A stretch of DNA of 64,000 nt. It comes from Pseudofabraea citricarpa (taxonomy: Eukaryota > Ascomycota > Leotiomycetes > Helotiales > Dermateaceae). The stretch lies in NCBI GenBank assembly GCA_029641185.1, contig JAPWGK010000005.1:1426001-1490000 (forward strand), in the 5' to 3' direction. The number at the start of each line of letters is the position of its first letter. The stretch's first letter is position 1. Below the pieces are notes generated by a model. It was not told the origin of the DNA. It did not search any database and worked only from the letters and a program-made list of their open reading frames with translations. Shown in pieces: positions 34,695 to 44,696 of this stretch. A program made the translations under genes and the position numbers.

Positions 34695-35859
34695 CTAAAG
34701 AATAGTTTCTTGGTGCTTAAATCCTGCCCATGTATTGCAAGCAAGCCAGAGCTCTTCCTGAAGCTGTTTGTTCTGGCTATCTTCAGAACTAGGAGTAGGC
34801 TTCTGTCCAACAAAGTACCCAGCCAGGTCGGCAGCATCAGAACCAATACTCAACATGTATAAGTCTTGAGCAGAAGCTTCGGTCGTCTTGAGGGCACTCG
34901 TGGCAGTATTGGTGAATGGCAAGATAACATGCCCAGCAACAAACATGGCTGTTCGTATCAAAAAGGGGGTTTGGCGAAAGGCTCGTGAGGTGGGCATCCC
35001 CCCTGGGTCCATTGCCAATACCTTGATATCTTGCAAATCAGGATTCTTTGAAATATCAGCATCTGTCTGTTTTAGAGAGATCTAGGGGGAACTCACTCTA
35101 GCAATTTTGTCATTCAGGGAAAGCATAAACATGACGTTTGCAAGTTTGGAGTTGCCATATCGTTGGAAACCACGCTTGGACTCCTCTCCTTTCTTGTCTT
35201 CTGGTGGGTGAACAAGTTCTTCGAGGTCTTTTGGAATGTTGGCGCCGAGCGGGTTTATGGCATTCTTGTTCTTGGAGTCATGGGCTTCTGATCCGAGGAA
35301 AACGATACGTCCAACATGGGCATTCATGGATCCAAGGAGCTTGAGTACCAACAAGAAGTGTGATAAGTGGGAGACTTGAAAGCCGAGTTCATAATTGTCG
35401 TGGGAGAACTTAACGCCAAGAAGAGACCAGGAAAATGCATTACAAATGAGCTAGCATATCTGAGGTCAGTCAAAAATCTAGCCATTGTAACTGCCATCTT
35501 GCAGTAGCACAATAAATGAGACATGCTACATTGGGAATACATACCGCTGTAATGGGGGGAATTGTCTCCGCTTTAATTAACGCCTGGATGCTGTCTGCGA
35601 ATGTTCGTACACTTGCAAGGTTCCCCAGATCAACCACTTTAATAAGAATATTTGCTTCCGGAAACTTGGCAACAATAGCACGTAGCTTTTGTGTGTTTTG
35701 GTCTTGAGGTGAGTCGTCTCGCACAGTCAGAACTGCATTGTAGGATGGTTGGTACTGGAGAAGACATTCAACAAACGAAAGCCCTAAAGAGCCATTAGCT
35801 CCCGTGATAAGTACAGTTCCCCTAGAGCGATCTAGTGGCTGATTCTGTACAGAGCTCAT
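34695..35859 (-). CDS. Short-chain dehydrogenase (ketosteroid-reductase-like), divergent from Zn2Cys6 gene
   Basis: Three exons (35545-35859, 35097-35450, 34695-35066) join in phase to 346 aa. The nucleotide loop is VLITGANGSLGLSF (about residues 17-30), and the catalytic pair appears as RYGNSKLANVMF. The strand-4 NAG motif is atypical (ALICNAFSW), as in SDRs related to yeast Erg27 3-ketosteroid reductase and to fungal secondary-metabolite ketoreductases. A conserved AMDPGGMPTSRAF follows. The substrate is unknown. The second exon begins inside ..ALICNAF after an ATGCTAG acceptor. Its start is 425 bp from the divergent Zn2Cys6 regulator, and the shared promoter holds repeated CCGAC sites, so joint control by that regulator is likely. 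Function beyond NAD(P)-dependent reduction is not shown. Confidence 0.85.
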
Positions 35860-36074
35860 TGCTTCTGATGTTGTGAGTAGTTTGTGTAGGAATTATGAAG
35901 TAGTAAGAGCGGGCATGATGGGGCTTTTGTATCATTCTGACAAGCTCTCACGTCAGTCAACCTACATAAGCCAGTCATTTATTAAATGGACGTATTTATC
36001 AGCTGCTACTTTACGCCAACATTGAAACCATTTGCATTACTACTAGTCATCAATCTCCTAATTTCACTTCACCA

Positions 36075-36086
36075 AGTCGGCCGACT
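36075..36086. promoter_or_regulatory. 12-bp palindrome AGTCGGCCGACT
   Basis: A perfect palindrome made of CGG/CCG half-sites, the kind of inverted pair bound by Zn2Cys6 dimers. It sits midway between the SDR and the Zn2Cys6 gene, and its half-site (CCGAC) recurs in the nearby direct repeats. Confidence 0.55.
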
Positions 36087-36127
36087 AAGCGAGATGCTAA
36101 TTGAGAAGCGAGCTCTTGGCATAATAT

Positions 36128-36161
36128 TTTAGCGTCCGACATCAAAATTTAGCGTCCGACA
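36128..36161 (+). promoter_or_regulatory. Two 14-bp direct repeats (TTTAGCGTCCGACA) with 20-bp period
   Basis: Two exact copies at 36128-36141 and 36148-36161. The 20-bp period places them on nearly the same face of the DNA helix, about two turns apart. Each contains TCCGAC, the half-site of the palindrome at 36075. They lie 124-157 bp before the ATG of the Zn2Cys6 gene. Confidence 0.6.
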
Positions 36162-36284
36162 ACGTCTAAAGACATCAAGACGAGCAAAAGGAGGGTGCCC
36201 ACATGCATATTCACAATCAAAGAACACACCATTATTCTTACTGTCATCCATCTAGAAGCGATAAACATCCACTTGTTACACAGA

Positions 36285-38221
36285 ATGCCTTCATTCCAGA
36301 ACTGTTCGCCGGCTGAAGGGTCATCGGATCCACAACCGTTTGCCTGCATCCGATGCTGGAAGCAGAAGAAGAAATGCGATAAAATTACCCCTAGCTGTTC
36401 TCGATGTAGCCAGTAAGGTTCCAATGCAGTAACGACTTAAGCTTTCATCTCATGTTTTGTCTAGAAGCGATATAGCTTGTGTCTATTCTTCAAACCCTCC
36501 GACTGAAAGATGTGGCATTGAATTACCAATCTCCCCGCCAGATGATTCTGTTCGAGTTGCCAATCGAAATGAACCTAGTACTTCCCAGACTATATTGACA
36601 CTTACAGCTACTCTTCAGCAACTGTCGCCAAATACAATTGCTCGGGAGTGGCGACATCAATTTATCCAGCCTTCTTCCTCACCGTTAGGTGTCATGCTTA
36701 CATCCCTGAAAGAAAACATTACTGAAACTTGCACACTTTTTCTCAATACTATAAATACTTGGGTACCAGTTATTGTTGAGTCCCAATTTCAGGACCAGCT
36801 CTTGAGATTTCAAACCCATCCAGACCCAGAAATGACTTTACTGGTTCTCAGTATCTACCTTGTTACCCATACGCCAGTTCAAATCAACGATAATACCACA
36901 GATACATCCTTGTTATACTCTACTCTAAAGTCTTTATATGCAGAGTCGATATCTATGACAAAGCCAAGCATACCAATCATCCAAGCTGGGATTTTAATCT
37001 CCATTTTTGAGTATGGCCAGGGTTGGGATCAAACAGGCTACCTAACCATTGGTACATGTGCAAGAATGGGTCATGTGCTAGACTTGCATAAAACACTCTC
37101 ACAAAGACCTCCTGCCGACGCCACATCTCGCGCAACCTTTGAGATACACAGGCATGTATGGTGGTCTCTTGTCATCTTAGAGAGGTAAGCGAGTCTCCCT
37201 GCCTCCACCCTGACATAAAATGCTTACCATGGGACTGCAAGATTGCTTGCCATACATACCTTTGACTCGGATCGCCCATTTGCGACTAAGGATCCGAGCT
37301 TTTATGATTTGCTTCCGAGTTTCCAAGGTCGGGGTTCGGACAACCCTCTGCAGCTTGGTAAAGCATCACAATTCGATTCAACATCTTCAGAAAATTCTTC
37401 AAAACTTGAGTTCCCGGATGCAAATTCTTACGCGCGGAGTGCACAAGCAAACTATCTTCTCAGTCGTGTCATCAATCATATCAAGTGTGAACAATCCCCC
37501 GAAGCCCGGCATGCCGAGGTCGTCTATCTTGACAATACAATCCAAGCATTCGTAGTATCTGTGTTTGAGCAAGCAAATCGGGAAATCCAGATGGGATGGG
37601 GCCATTCCTGCGGAGCGTATCTTATTGCGAACAGGTCAGTACCTCTCTTGGAATATGGAATTTTATTCTACATTCTCGAAATCGGTATAAAGCTCATTAT
37701 ATAAATAGCGCACTATTTGCTCTTCATCGCCACAACCTCTCTCTCCAAAGCAACTCCAGTGGCTCTTTAAATTATCCTCCAGCGTCTGATAGCACCTCGC
37801 ATCTAGTCTTGCAGTCGCTCGTACGCATAGCCGTCGATTCTTCACGAACCAGCCTTAGTGATCCCATTGTTGGAGCCAAATGTGTCCCACCATTCATGCT
37901 ACACATTCTGTCCGAATCCTTGAAATTTCTCCTTCGGAACAAATATGATGAAGAGAACAAGGGTCAGTGGATTGAAGATATAAATTCTTTGAGTTGTTAC
38001 CTTGCTGTTGCTAGGTGCAAGTGGAATATTGCTGGTAAGCATCAAATGATAGGTTTTGTATTTGAGTTGCAGGATATTATCCATTGGCCAAATTCCTGAA
38101 CCCATTGGATCATGAAAGGGAACAAAAGCTGATGTTCTACCAGGGAAATATCTTGACGAGATTACAAGTTATCCAAATAACCCGCACAACACTGCACAGT
38201 TATCATGAAATCATTGAGTAG
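36285..38221 (+). CDS. Zn2Cys6 fungal transcription factor
   Basis: Five exons (36285-36412, 36465-37184, 37242-37634, 37709-38034, 38073-38221) join in phase to 571 aa. The N-terminal Zn2Cys6 cluster (C21, C24, C31, C38, C41, C48 approximately) is CIRCWKQKKKCDKITPSC then SRC and DIAC; the first intron splits it, which is common in this family. The middle (about 140-400) is the fungal-specific transcription factor domain, with GYLTIGTCARMGHVLDLHK and a WWSLVILER end. Such proteins bind CGG-type half-sites as dimers in the nucleus. The adjacent palindrome and direct repeats carrying CCGAC are obvious candidate sites, for its own control and for that of the divergent SDR. There is no sign of truncation. 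Confidence 0.92.
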
Positions 38222-38941
38222 CACCCCCTCGACTTGTTTTGACCCTTTGGTATATTTTAGTCAATAAATCTATTTGTTGGTTTGAAATAGATTTCTGTCA
38301 GCGACTTGGTACGTAAGTAATTCGGCGAAGTTGAAAGTTAGGGGAAACCAGCCAGTCTCCTGTCAAACAACTTGATTTACACGCCTTGCAAGAGTTGGAG
38401 CATGAAACAGACTTGCATCAGCGTTTATGCACATAGCATAGAAGAGCATTTGCCAAAAGTCATAGGTTGTGGCATGGTGCAACAAACCAGATCTATTTTG
38501 GATGTTCCTAATCTCACAACTGATACCAGATACAAAATATGAAGGACCCATTCGACCCGTTTAACGCGGGTCTGATCACAGGCTTGTGCAAGACGATCCG
38601 GCAGTGTTCGGCGCTTAACTCGCCGTTGCCAGTGAGAATACCAAAACGAGGGGAGGACATTATCAAAAGACAGTTGAATTCAAATTGCTCGCTGGCTCCT
38701 TACGTTTCCAACACGGCTTCCCCCCCACCCTCGACACCGTTTGCCGCCCAGGTTAGATCCATAAGGTCGCATAAGTGACACCGGCCATAAGCGCGCGCTC
38801 GGAAAATAACCGAAGAGGATGGCTAGATACTGACAGCTTTCTTCCTCTACGACACGAACGCTGATATTCTTATAAGAAGTCTTGCTGTTGCATTCAATAT
38901 GGTCATATCCGAACAGTTCATGCTTACCTTCATTAATCAAG
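38222..38941. other. Intergenic region, possibly holding an upstream exon
   Basis: One plus-strand frame (38539-38778) has no domain. A second frame running from about 38851 past 38899 has protein-like composition (for example YDTNADILIRSLAVAF) and leads into the next gene in a different frame. I cannot join them with confidence. Confidence 0.4.
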
Positions 38942-39559
38942 ATGTCTTTCAAACCACATGGCCTGATAAGGACGAGATTGCAGCAGGCATTGTACAACGC
39001 AGCACATATCGCAAACGTAACGACTGGGATTGCGGACCCAAAGGAGGCAGAGACTGTTTCTCTGCTTGAAGCCATTCTCAACCAAAACATCTTCAACAAT
39101 AATGAGCATTACGCCGTGCAGTCTCAGCGACCCCCCAACCCAGAGTCCAAGCGCGCCTGCGACCTTGTCATCAGGTACCTGGACAACGAACTGGACATCA
39201 TCCAGGTCCTCTGCTTTATAGAGTGTAAGCGGACGCGCACGAACAAAGAATTTAGTCTCAGGGATTTGGAGAACCAAGCAATGAGTTACTGCGAATCTTA
39301 CTTGAGCCACTATACCAATATCCCCTTTGTTTATGCCATCACTGCGGCAGGGGCACATGTCAGACTATGGAAGCTCGGCCGGGGCGAGGATAAATTGACT
39401 CCATTCTGGGGTCTACTGGGAAGGGGAAACTGGTTGGAGTACAGGGATCTGGGGGATGATGCTGCTGGCTTGGGGGCTGCCTTTGAAAAGATGAAGGAGC
39501 TTCCGCCCACTCCTCATGCCGGCCAGGATTACGGGAGCTATCACGCCAGCATGGCGTAG
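38942..39559 (+). CDS. Orphan protein, possible PD-(D/E)XK nuclease-like fold
   Basis: The frame from ATG 38942 gives 205 aa. Its middle reads CDLVIRYLDN..QVLCFIECKRT, which matches the D...(E)xK spacing of PD-(D/E)XK nuclease-like folds. After this comes a helix with QAMSYCESYL and a strand-rich end (PFVYAITAAGAHVRLWKLGRG) as in restriction-like fungal proteins. Catalytic function is inferred only from this pattern. The N-terminus is doubtful: a different frame from ATG 38899 (MVISEQFMLTFINQDVFQ..TWPDKDEIAAGIVQ) looks equally coding up to about 39000. That suggests a frameshift, an unseen small intron or a wrong start. I do not know the family. Confidence 0.5.
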   Translation: MSFKPHGLIRTRLQQALYNAAHIANVTTGIADPKEAETVSLLEAILNQNIFNNNEHYAVQSQRPPNPESKRACDLVIRYLDNELDIIQVLCFIECKRTRTNKEFSLRDLENQAMSYCESYLSHYTNIPFVYAITAAGAHVRLWKLGRGEDKLTPFWGLLGRGNWLEYRDLGDDAAGLGAAFEKMKELPPTPHAGQDYGSYHASMA

Positions 39560-39920
39560 TCAGGCAAATAGTCTAACCAGCGAAATGCCCCTTGGCAGGG
39601 CGTCAAATCGGAGGCAATGGCCATGAGCAAGGCGCTGATGCTGAGTGTAGGAAGGGCGAGTCATCAAAATTGCAAGGACAAGAAGTGAAAACATAGAGCA
39701 ATGAATCCTATAGTTTTGACTGATACACGGGAGGAGGTGGAGGATACTCTGCTGTACTTTACTTTACTGTCTCTACTTATGCTAAAATCGCAAAAAGAAC
39801 TTTGTTGATTGGTTACTTCTTATTATGTAATCGGAATTGGGAACTGCAACCTTGTGTAGAAGCGATTAAACTGTTTTTGGTAGGCGGTGAGCCGCGCTGC
39901 CCCCAGTCTTGTCAATCAGG
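39560..39920. other. Short intergenic region
   Basis: 3' flank and promoter between two plus-strand genes. Nothing else seen. Confidence 0.5.
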
Positions 39921-42187
39921 ATGTCCTCCGCTCCTGATTCCTCGTCTTGTCTTGTGGAATCAAGAAGTACGTTGCGCCGTGAAGGTACAATTTCTCCAAC
40001 ACTCATGGATCCTACACCAATAGAGTTCTTGGCAACCAATCATTGCGGATTGTGCCGTAACTTATTCCCCTCGTCCTGTTCCTCGGGCCGTGATCACTGG
40101 CAGTCAGAATTTCGTGCTGGTACGTGACGACAGCCTGTCTCGTGGAGTGAACTAAATGCTTCCTTAGTTCTCAGCGACAACATTGGTGAAGAAGCGGTTG
40201 TTCTCACTGCACATGCAGTCTTGCCCGACGTTCACAGCGCTGTTGAAGTCGCTATCTACGATTCATCTACGCGCCACATTACCATCTTGAGAGATTCACA
40301 AGGCAACGGAATCTATGGGGTTGAAAAAAGAGCTTACTGTATGCACGCCTGGTGCTATTCAGCTGTAGCTCAAACACTTAACAGGGCTGTGCTCTACAGA
40401 CTTCTTCGTGCTCTGACTCCTGAGCCGGCTGTATATAATGCCATTTCAACACATCGTTACCGGTTTGACTTCGAGAGATTGTCCCTCGGTATGGGACTGG
40501 CATCTCAACCGCTTTTGATGTTTAAGCTTCCACTCGAACTGAGATCTCGCATATGGAATTATGTGGGTCCAAAAACGCTTTACAGTGTCACCATGGTTGC
40601 GAATAGTGAGGTTTTGCGCCTTGCCCAGTCTTTAGTTCCATCTGTCACCTCCGAATTTATGCTTTCGAAAGGGTCTTATGCGAGTGCTAAGATGCTATCT
40701 GTGTTTGGAGTAGACTACATACAAACGCTGGTATTCAACGACATGCCCGTTGCTAACGCCCACAAAATACTTGGTTCTGCAACATCTGTAAGATTTGTGG
40801 CAAGTCTGGGTGGCATCTGCGCCTTGATGATCGTTGGCAATGGCTGGGAAACAGGATGGATTGGCAAAGTGCCTAGCGAGCGGCATATCTTAGGATATGG
40901 TATTGCACCTATCGAGGCCTGCACCCTCTGTGTGGAATCCAACGTATGTTGTGGATTCACTCATCACTAATAACATCAACTAATTTGGAAGGGTCTATGT
41001 TCTTCTCGTATCTCAAACTCATCACAACCTGCAGAGAACCGAGTTCTATGGGATCGACCAGATCTGCCGCCATTCCTAACCGACTTTAACACTAACATAG
41101 CGTTGCTTGACTTTCAAAGGGATGTGAAGATGAACCCGCCACCCTTTGACAACATTGAACGATTACAACTTATGAAGTATTTACCTCTGCAATTCAAGGA
41201 TGAATACATTGTGGGACTCACAGTGTATATCACTGGCACTGGAATCAAAGGATTAGAGGCCCATTTCTCTAGGACTTCACAATTATCTGGGTCTCGCAAT
41301 GGATGTGCACTACACTGTCCTCTTGCACCCAAAGAACAAATTGCGTACATATGGCTTCGGTTTATTGATTCAGATAGTGCCGTCTTCAGTGCACCATCAT
41401 TACTTGTAAGTTATCTCATTCAGTGTAAGTTATGGCTAGTTAACTCTTCAGATTCAAACATCAGAGAACAGATTTTGTTCTTTTGGGCCGTTTCTCAGAC
41501 CAGACTATGTCGCTCAAAATTACTTCAAATGGGTCTTGGTCGAGGGTAAGGGGTACGTGGGAGGACTTTATTATGAGTCTCCCGAGCCCCAAGTGACAAT
41601 AACAAGGCTTGGTATTGAGTACAATTCTACAAAACTAGTGAATGCTCGTTTATCGCCCAGATATTATTTATCCAATTCTCCTGGCATCGGCAACCCAAAT
41701 ATCAGCTTGTTCTTGTCGGTTGCCGTTTTATCGGAATTTGAGAAAGTCGAAACGTGTTCAATAAAAGGTCGGTGTACTGGTATGTTGCTACATTACCTAT
41801 CTAAGCCTCCAACCGTACTCGGGCAGTGGCATCCTTCAGAAGTGTCGCAGCATACGTGCATTTATAAGCTCAGTTCGACAGAAGATGATAGCATTTGTTT
41901 TCAAACAAAAAGAGTTCAGCGCCACAGTATCGTTACAGGAGTCAGACTCCTCAAACAGTCAGAAGAGTTGTTGGATGAAAATTGTCGGGTATTTAAGTTG
42001 GGACAGGTAAGGCCCCTTTCGAGTTTAAAAGTTTCTTTCTTATCTGATCCTTCTATAGACAATTTCGTGGTGGTTCTCGGAATCGTATGACGTGGTTAAA
42101 CTTTGGGAAGGAGAAACTTTGCAAATTCCAGCGGCAAGTGAGACCTCTTGGGCCCCTCATTTGACTGTGAGAGAAGTCAATGAATAG
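39921..42187 (+). CDS. Large orphan protein with F-box-like motif
   Basis: Five exons (39921-40119, 40168-40943, 40992-41405, 41452-42006, 42059-42187) join in phase to 690 aa. This is good evidence for a real gene because four introns keep one frame. Near residue 175 is FKLPLELRSRIWNYVGP, an F-box-like/2EXR-type motif seen in many fungal orphan proteins. The rest has no named domain. A Cys pair (CGLC) lies near the N-terminus and a CTLCVESN motif ends exon 2. There is no signal peptide or membrane segment. The first ATG at 39921 is taken as start. It is the first of a run of plus-strand lineage-specific genes up to 49.3 kb. Function unknown. Confidence 0.75.
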
Positions 42188-43119
42188 TACAACTTGTGCG
42201 ATTAATATTGACGCTTGAGTTTGCACTCTGAATGTTTAGAACGGCAAAATAACACGTATGTTCCTAATGATAACGTGAAGAGTTGGATGATACGGGAGTC
42301 TCCGATTTATGAAGGCTCGCGACATATGGAAAATTACACAGGTCCAACCTCGTAATTCTTATGGATGCATGGCTACCTGAGAATCAAGATACAGGGCGTC
42401 AAAAAGTATCCACATATTCGGATGGGGGGATATGATCCCATTGGGCTTTTTGCAGTCTACAGGAAAACCCCAGGCATTGTCCCGACAACACGTTGCACCA
42501 CTTTTTCCTTGGACTTTTTGGAATTTAAGTGCATTGAGTCCCACATGTGGTATGCCTTGATACGGGCCACGAAAAGAGAGACGCCTGGTCTACTATGCAA
42601 GAAAAGAGCTCGTGGCATCTGCCTCTGGGGTGAACTTTGAAGGTACTGACTAATAGGACTAGAGATTTGCCCTCTATTGTGAGGTAGCTATGGGGGACGC
42701 CAATAGCTAGATAACACGAATTTCTATCATCTTCTTTCTTAAAAAATGTATCTAAATTTCTTTTAGCTGATTCATCACTTTATCTTATGATGCATCTGCT
42801 TAGACTATCAAGAACACCTCCAGAGTGGCGATGTTTTAGACATGCTTGCTTATTCAATCAATCGTTAGCGGTGTCGCAAGGACTTCGAAATCTATTTGAT
42901 CGTTTTGTGGGACACCGTGCCACTTAATTCCATGCTGCGGCACGATAAATTTTCATTTACTTCGTGCATAGACACGGGTCCGAGGAATTATCACATGACA
43001 AGCTTCAGACACGTATTTAATTTTGCCGCTTACTAAAACGGTGAGTACTTGGGTACTCATCTGAAGATTTGGTCTCATCCTTGATTTTCACCACTCTCGA
43101 TTCCGTGGCCGCTGTGAAA
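42188..43119. other. Intergenic region
   Basis: AT-rich, with short frames only. A frame at 42365-42640 has no recognisable domain and I do not call it. Confidence 0.5.
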
Positions 43120-43449
43120 ATGGTGGTGAAATACGTGAGTACACGCTACATCGACAAGGAAAAGCTGTGCAACCTATTAAAACAGCTGTTTGATGGCCAG
43201 GAATACAAGGCTGAGGTAGGCTGTTCAAGAGCTGAAAGCTGTGAGTTGTGTCAGCTAACTGAATGAAGATACGCTGTGGCAAGTGGATCCTATATACCCC
43301 AACACCACTGACGCCGGTCTGCACTGTCACTGTCTATTAGTATGCGACTTACAGCTAACTATGGAAGCACAGAAACAACTCGAATCATGTATTAAATGCA
43401 CAGACAACACTGTCCATGGGGATATACATACCCTCTACAAAGCCGACTG
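43120..43449 (+). CDS. Small protein, tandem paralogue copy 1 (possibly broken)
   Basis: Exon 1 (43120-43215) encodes 32 residues with the motif YIDKEKLCNLLKQLFDGQEYKAE. It ends at a GTAGGC donor in the same place as the intron of copy 2 (43804). If spliced to the homologous acceptor the frame ends at once (ELTE). One base later, an open frame of about 60 codons runs on to 43449 (EDTLWQVDPIY.., with Cys-rich HCHCLLVC). Against copy 2 this implies a one-base insertion near 43262, or an alternative acceptor I cannot see. Function unknown. Confidence 0.4.
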
Positions 43450-43803
43450 AGTACGCCTTGGTACTTCGCCACGGGAGCCTCCTTCGAGAAACGCCTCGTT
43501 TCTTCTTCTACCAAGATCTTATTTTCTTACCTTACGGATTAGATATCCTTGTTGTCGATATTCTGTTCCATGTTTTACGCAGTGGCATATTGAATCTGCC
43601 TTCCCATCCGCCTCCACGGCACGTACCCTTTACGGCTTCAAAGTTGCCGCCCTTTAGTTCATTGGAGAAACATGTCGAATCGTACTACAGATTTTCCTGT
43701 AAGATTCGCTAGGCTATCTGGGGGTCGGAGACTATATATCTCGTTGAAGCTGAACAAAACGCTTTGACAGACACCGTCAACTGCATCGCCTCAATCCTCC
43801 GCA
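43450..43803. other. Intergenic spacer between the tandem small genes
   Basis: An open frame (43416-43712) is present but has no domain. This is the promoter region of copy 2. Confidence 0.5.
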
Positions 43804-44056
43804 ATGCACCCGACTCTTTCATCAATGCCTTGTACGCACAGTCCACAAATTATCGATGGTCAGTACGTAGACCGAGAAAAACTTCTTGATCTGCTTAAGG
43901 CAGTTTATGGAACAAGCTCTGAAGGAAAAAACAATTTTCGTGTGGAGGTATTTGATACAAAATCCTTCTGGCTTTCTATAGCTGATTGATGAAAGTTGCG
44001 CTGCAATCGATACAAGATATATCCTTCCCAGGAGAGCAATTCGAATCATAGTTTGA
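43804..44056 (+). CDS. Small protein, tandem paralogue copy 2
   Basis: Two exons (43804-43947, 43982-44056) join in phase to 72 aa. The core YVDREKLLDLLKAVYG aligns with copy 1 (YIDKEKLCNLLKQLFD), and the intron falls at the same point after a Glu codon, so the two are duplicates. The 34-nt intron is very short, so the splice needs RNA evidence. The alternative is a 61-aa unspliced frame. There is no signal peptide or known domain; the core looks like one amphipathic helix. Function unknown. Confidence 0.45.
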
Positions 44057-44696
44057 CACCTGTATGTATGCCCAATTGCCACTTTTGTCTCAAAGATACT
44101 AAATTCTCAAGACTCAGATATCGGACTGTCGAGTGGTTGGCCGGTTAGTAGGAACATCAGGGACAACATGAGAAATTACTGATGGAAGTGTTCTAGAAGG
44201 AAGGCGTCAGGGATCATTCGGTACTAGCATGAAGATTAATACAGATTGAATTTAGCCAGACTACTTTCGACTACACATGGAATATTCTCGGTCTTCCCCG
44301 ATGTTCTTCGTATTGTCAGCTCAGCATGTAATAGCCGACACTGGGTATGAGTGAGCGGACATGAATTTCCAAGTGTGGTCCAATCTCAAAGAAGGTTGCA
44401 CCGAACCCTTAACCAATACTCTGTCATGCAACTAAGCACATGCACATGTTGCAAGGCAGACTCAACAACGCAGGTCGACCGAAAGAGCCATTATTGGGTG
44501 GCTGTGTAATATTTGTGTGACAGCCAAAGTTCATTTGAATGCACGTCTGATTGGCGAAGGAAATTGTTTGGTTGTACATATGCATGCATGACATGGCAGG
44601 ATCTGCAGTCGCCCCGCGAGGCTGATTCGGAACAGCTTTTGTTCTGGGTGCCTCGCGAACTGAAGTTGTAGGATTCAAGGTGTCTGGGTAAGAATC
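44057..44696. other. Intergenic region upstream of the CorA-like gene
   Basis: No gene supported; it should carry the promoter of the gene at 44697. Confidence 0.5.

Noticed and set aside
44041..44060. Sequence resembling a tRNA B box (TTCGAATC)
   Set aside because: No A box or cloverleaf around it. It is inside the second exon of the small paralogue. No tRNA was found in the window.
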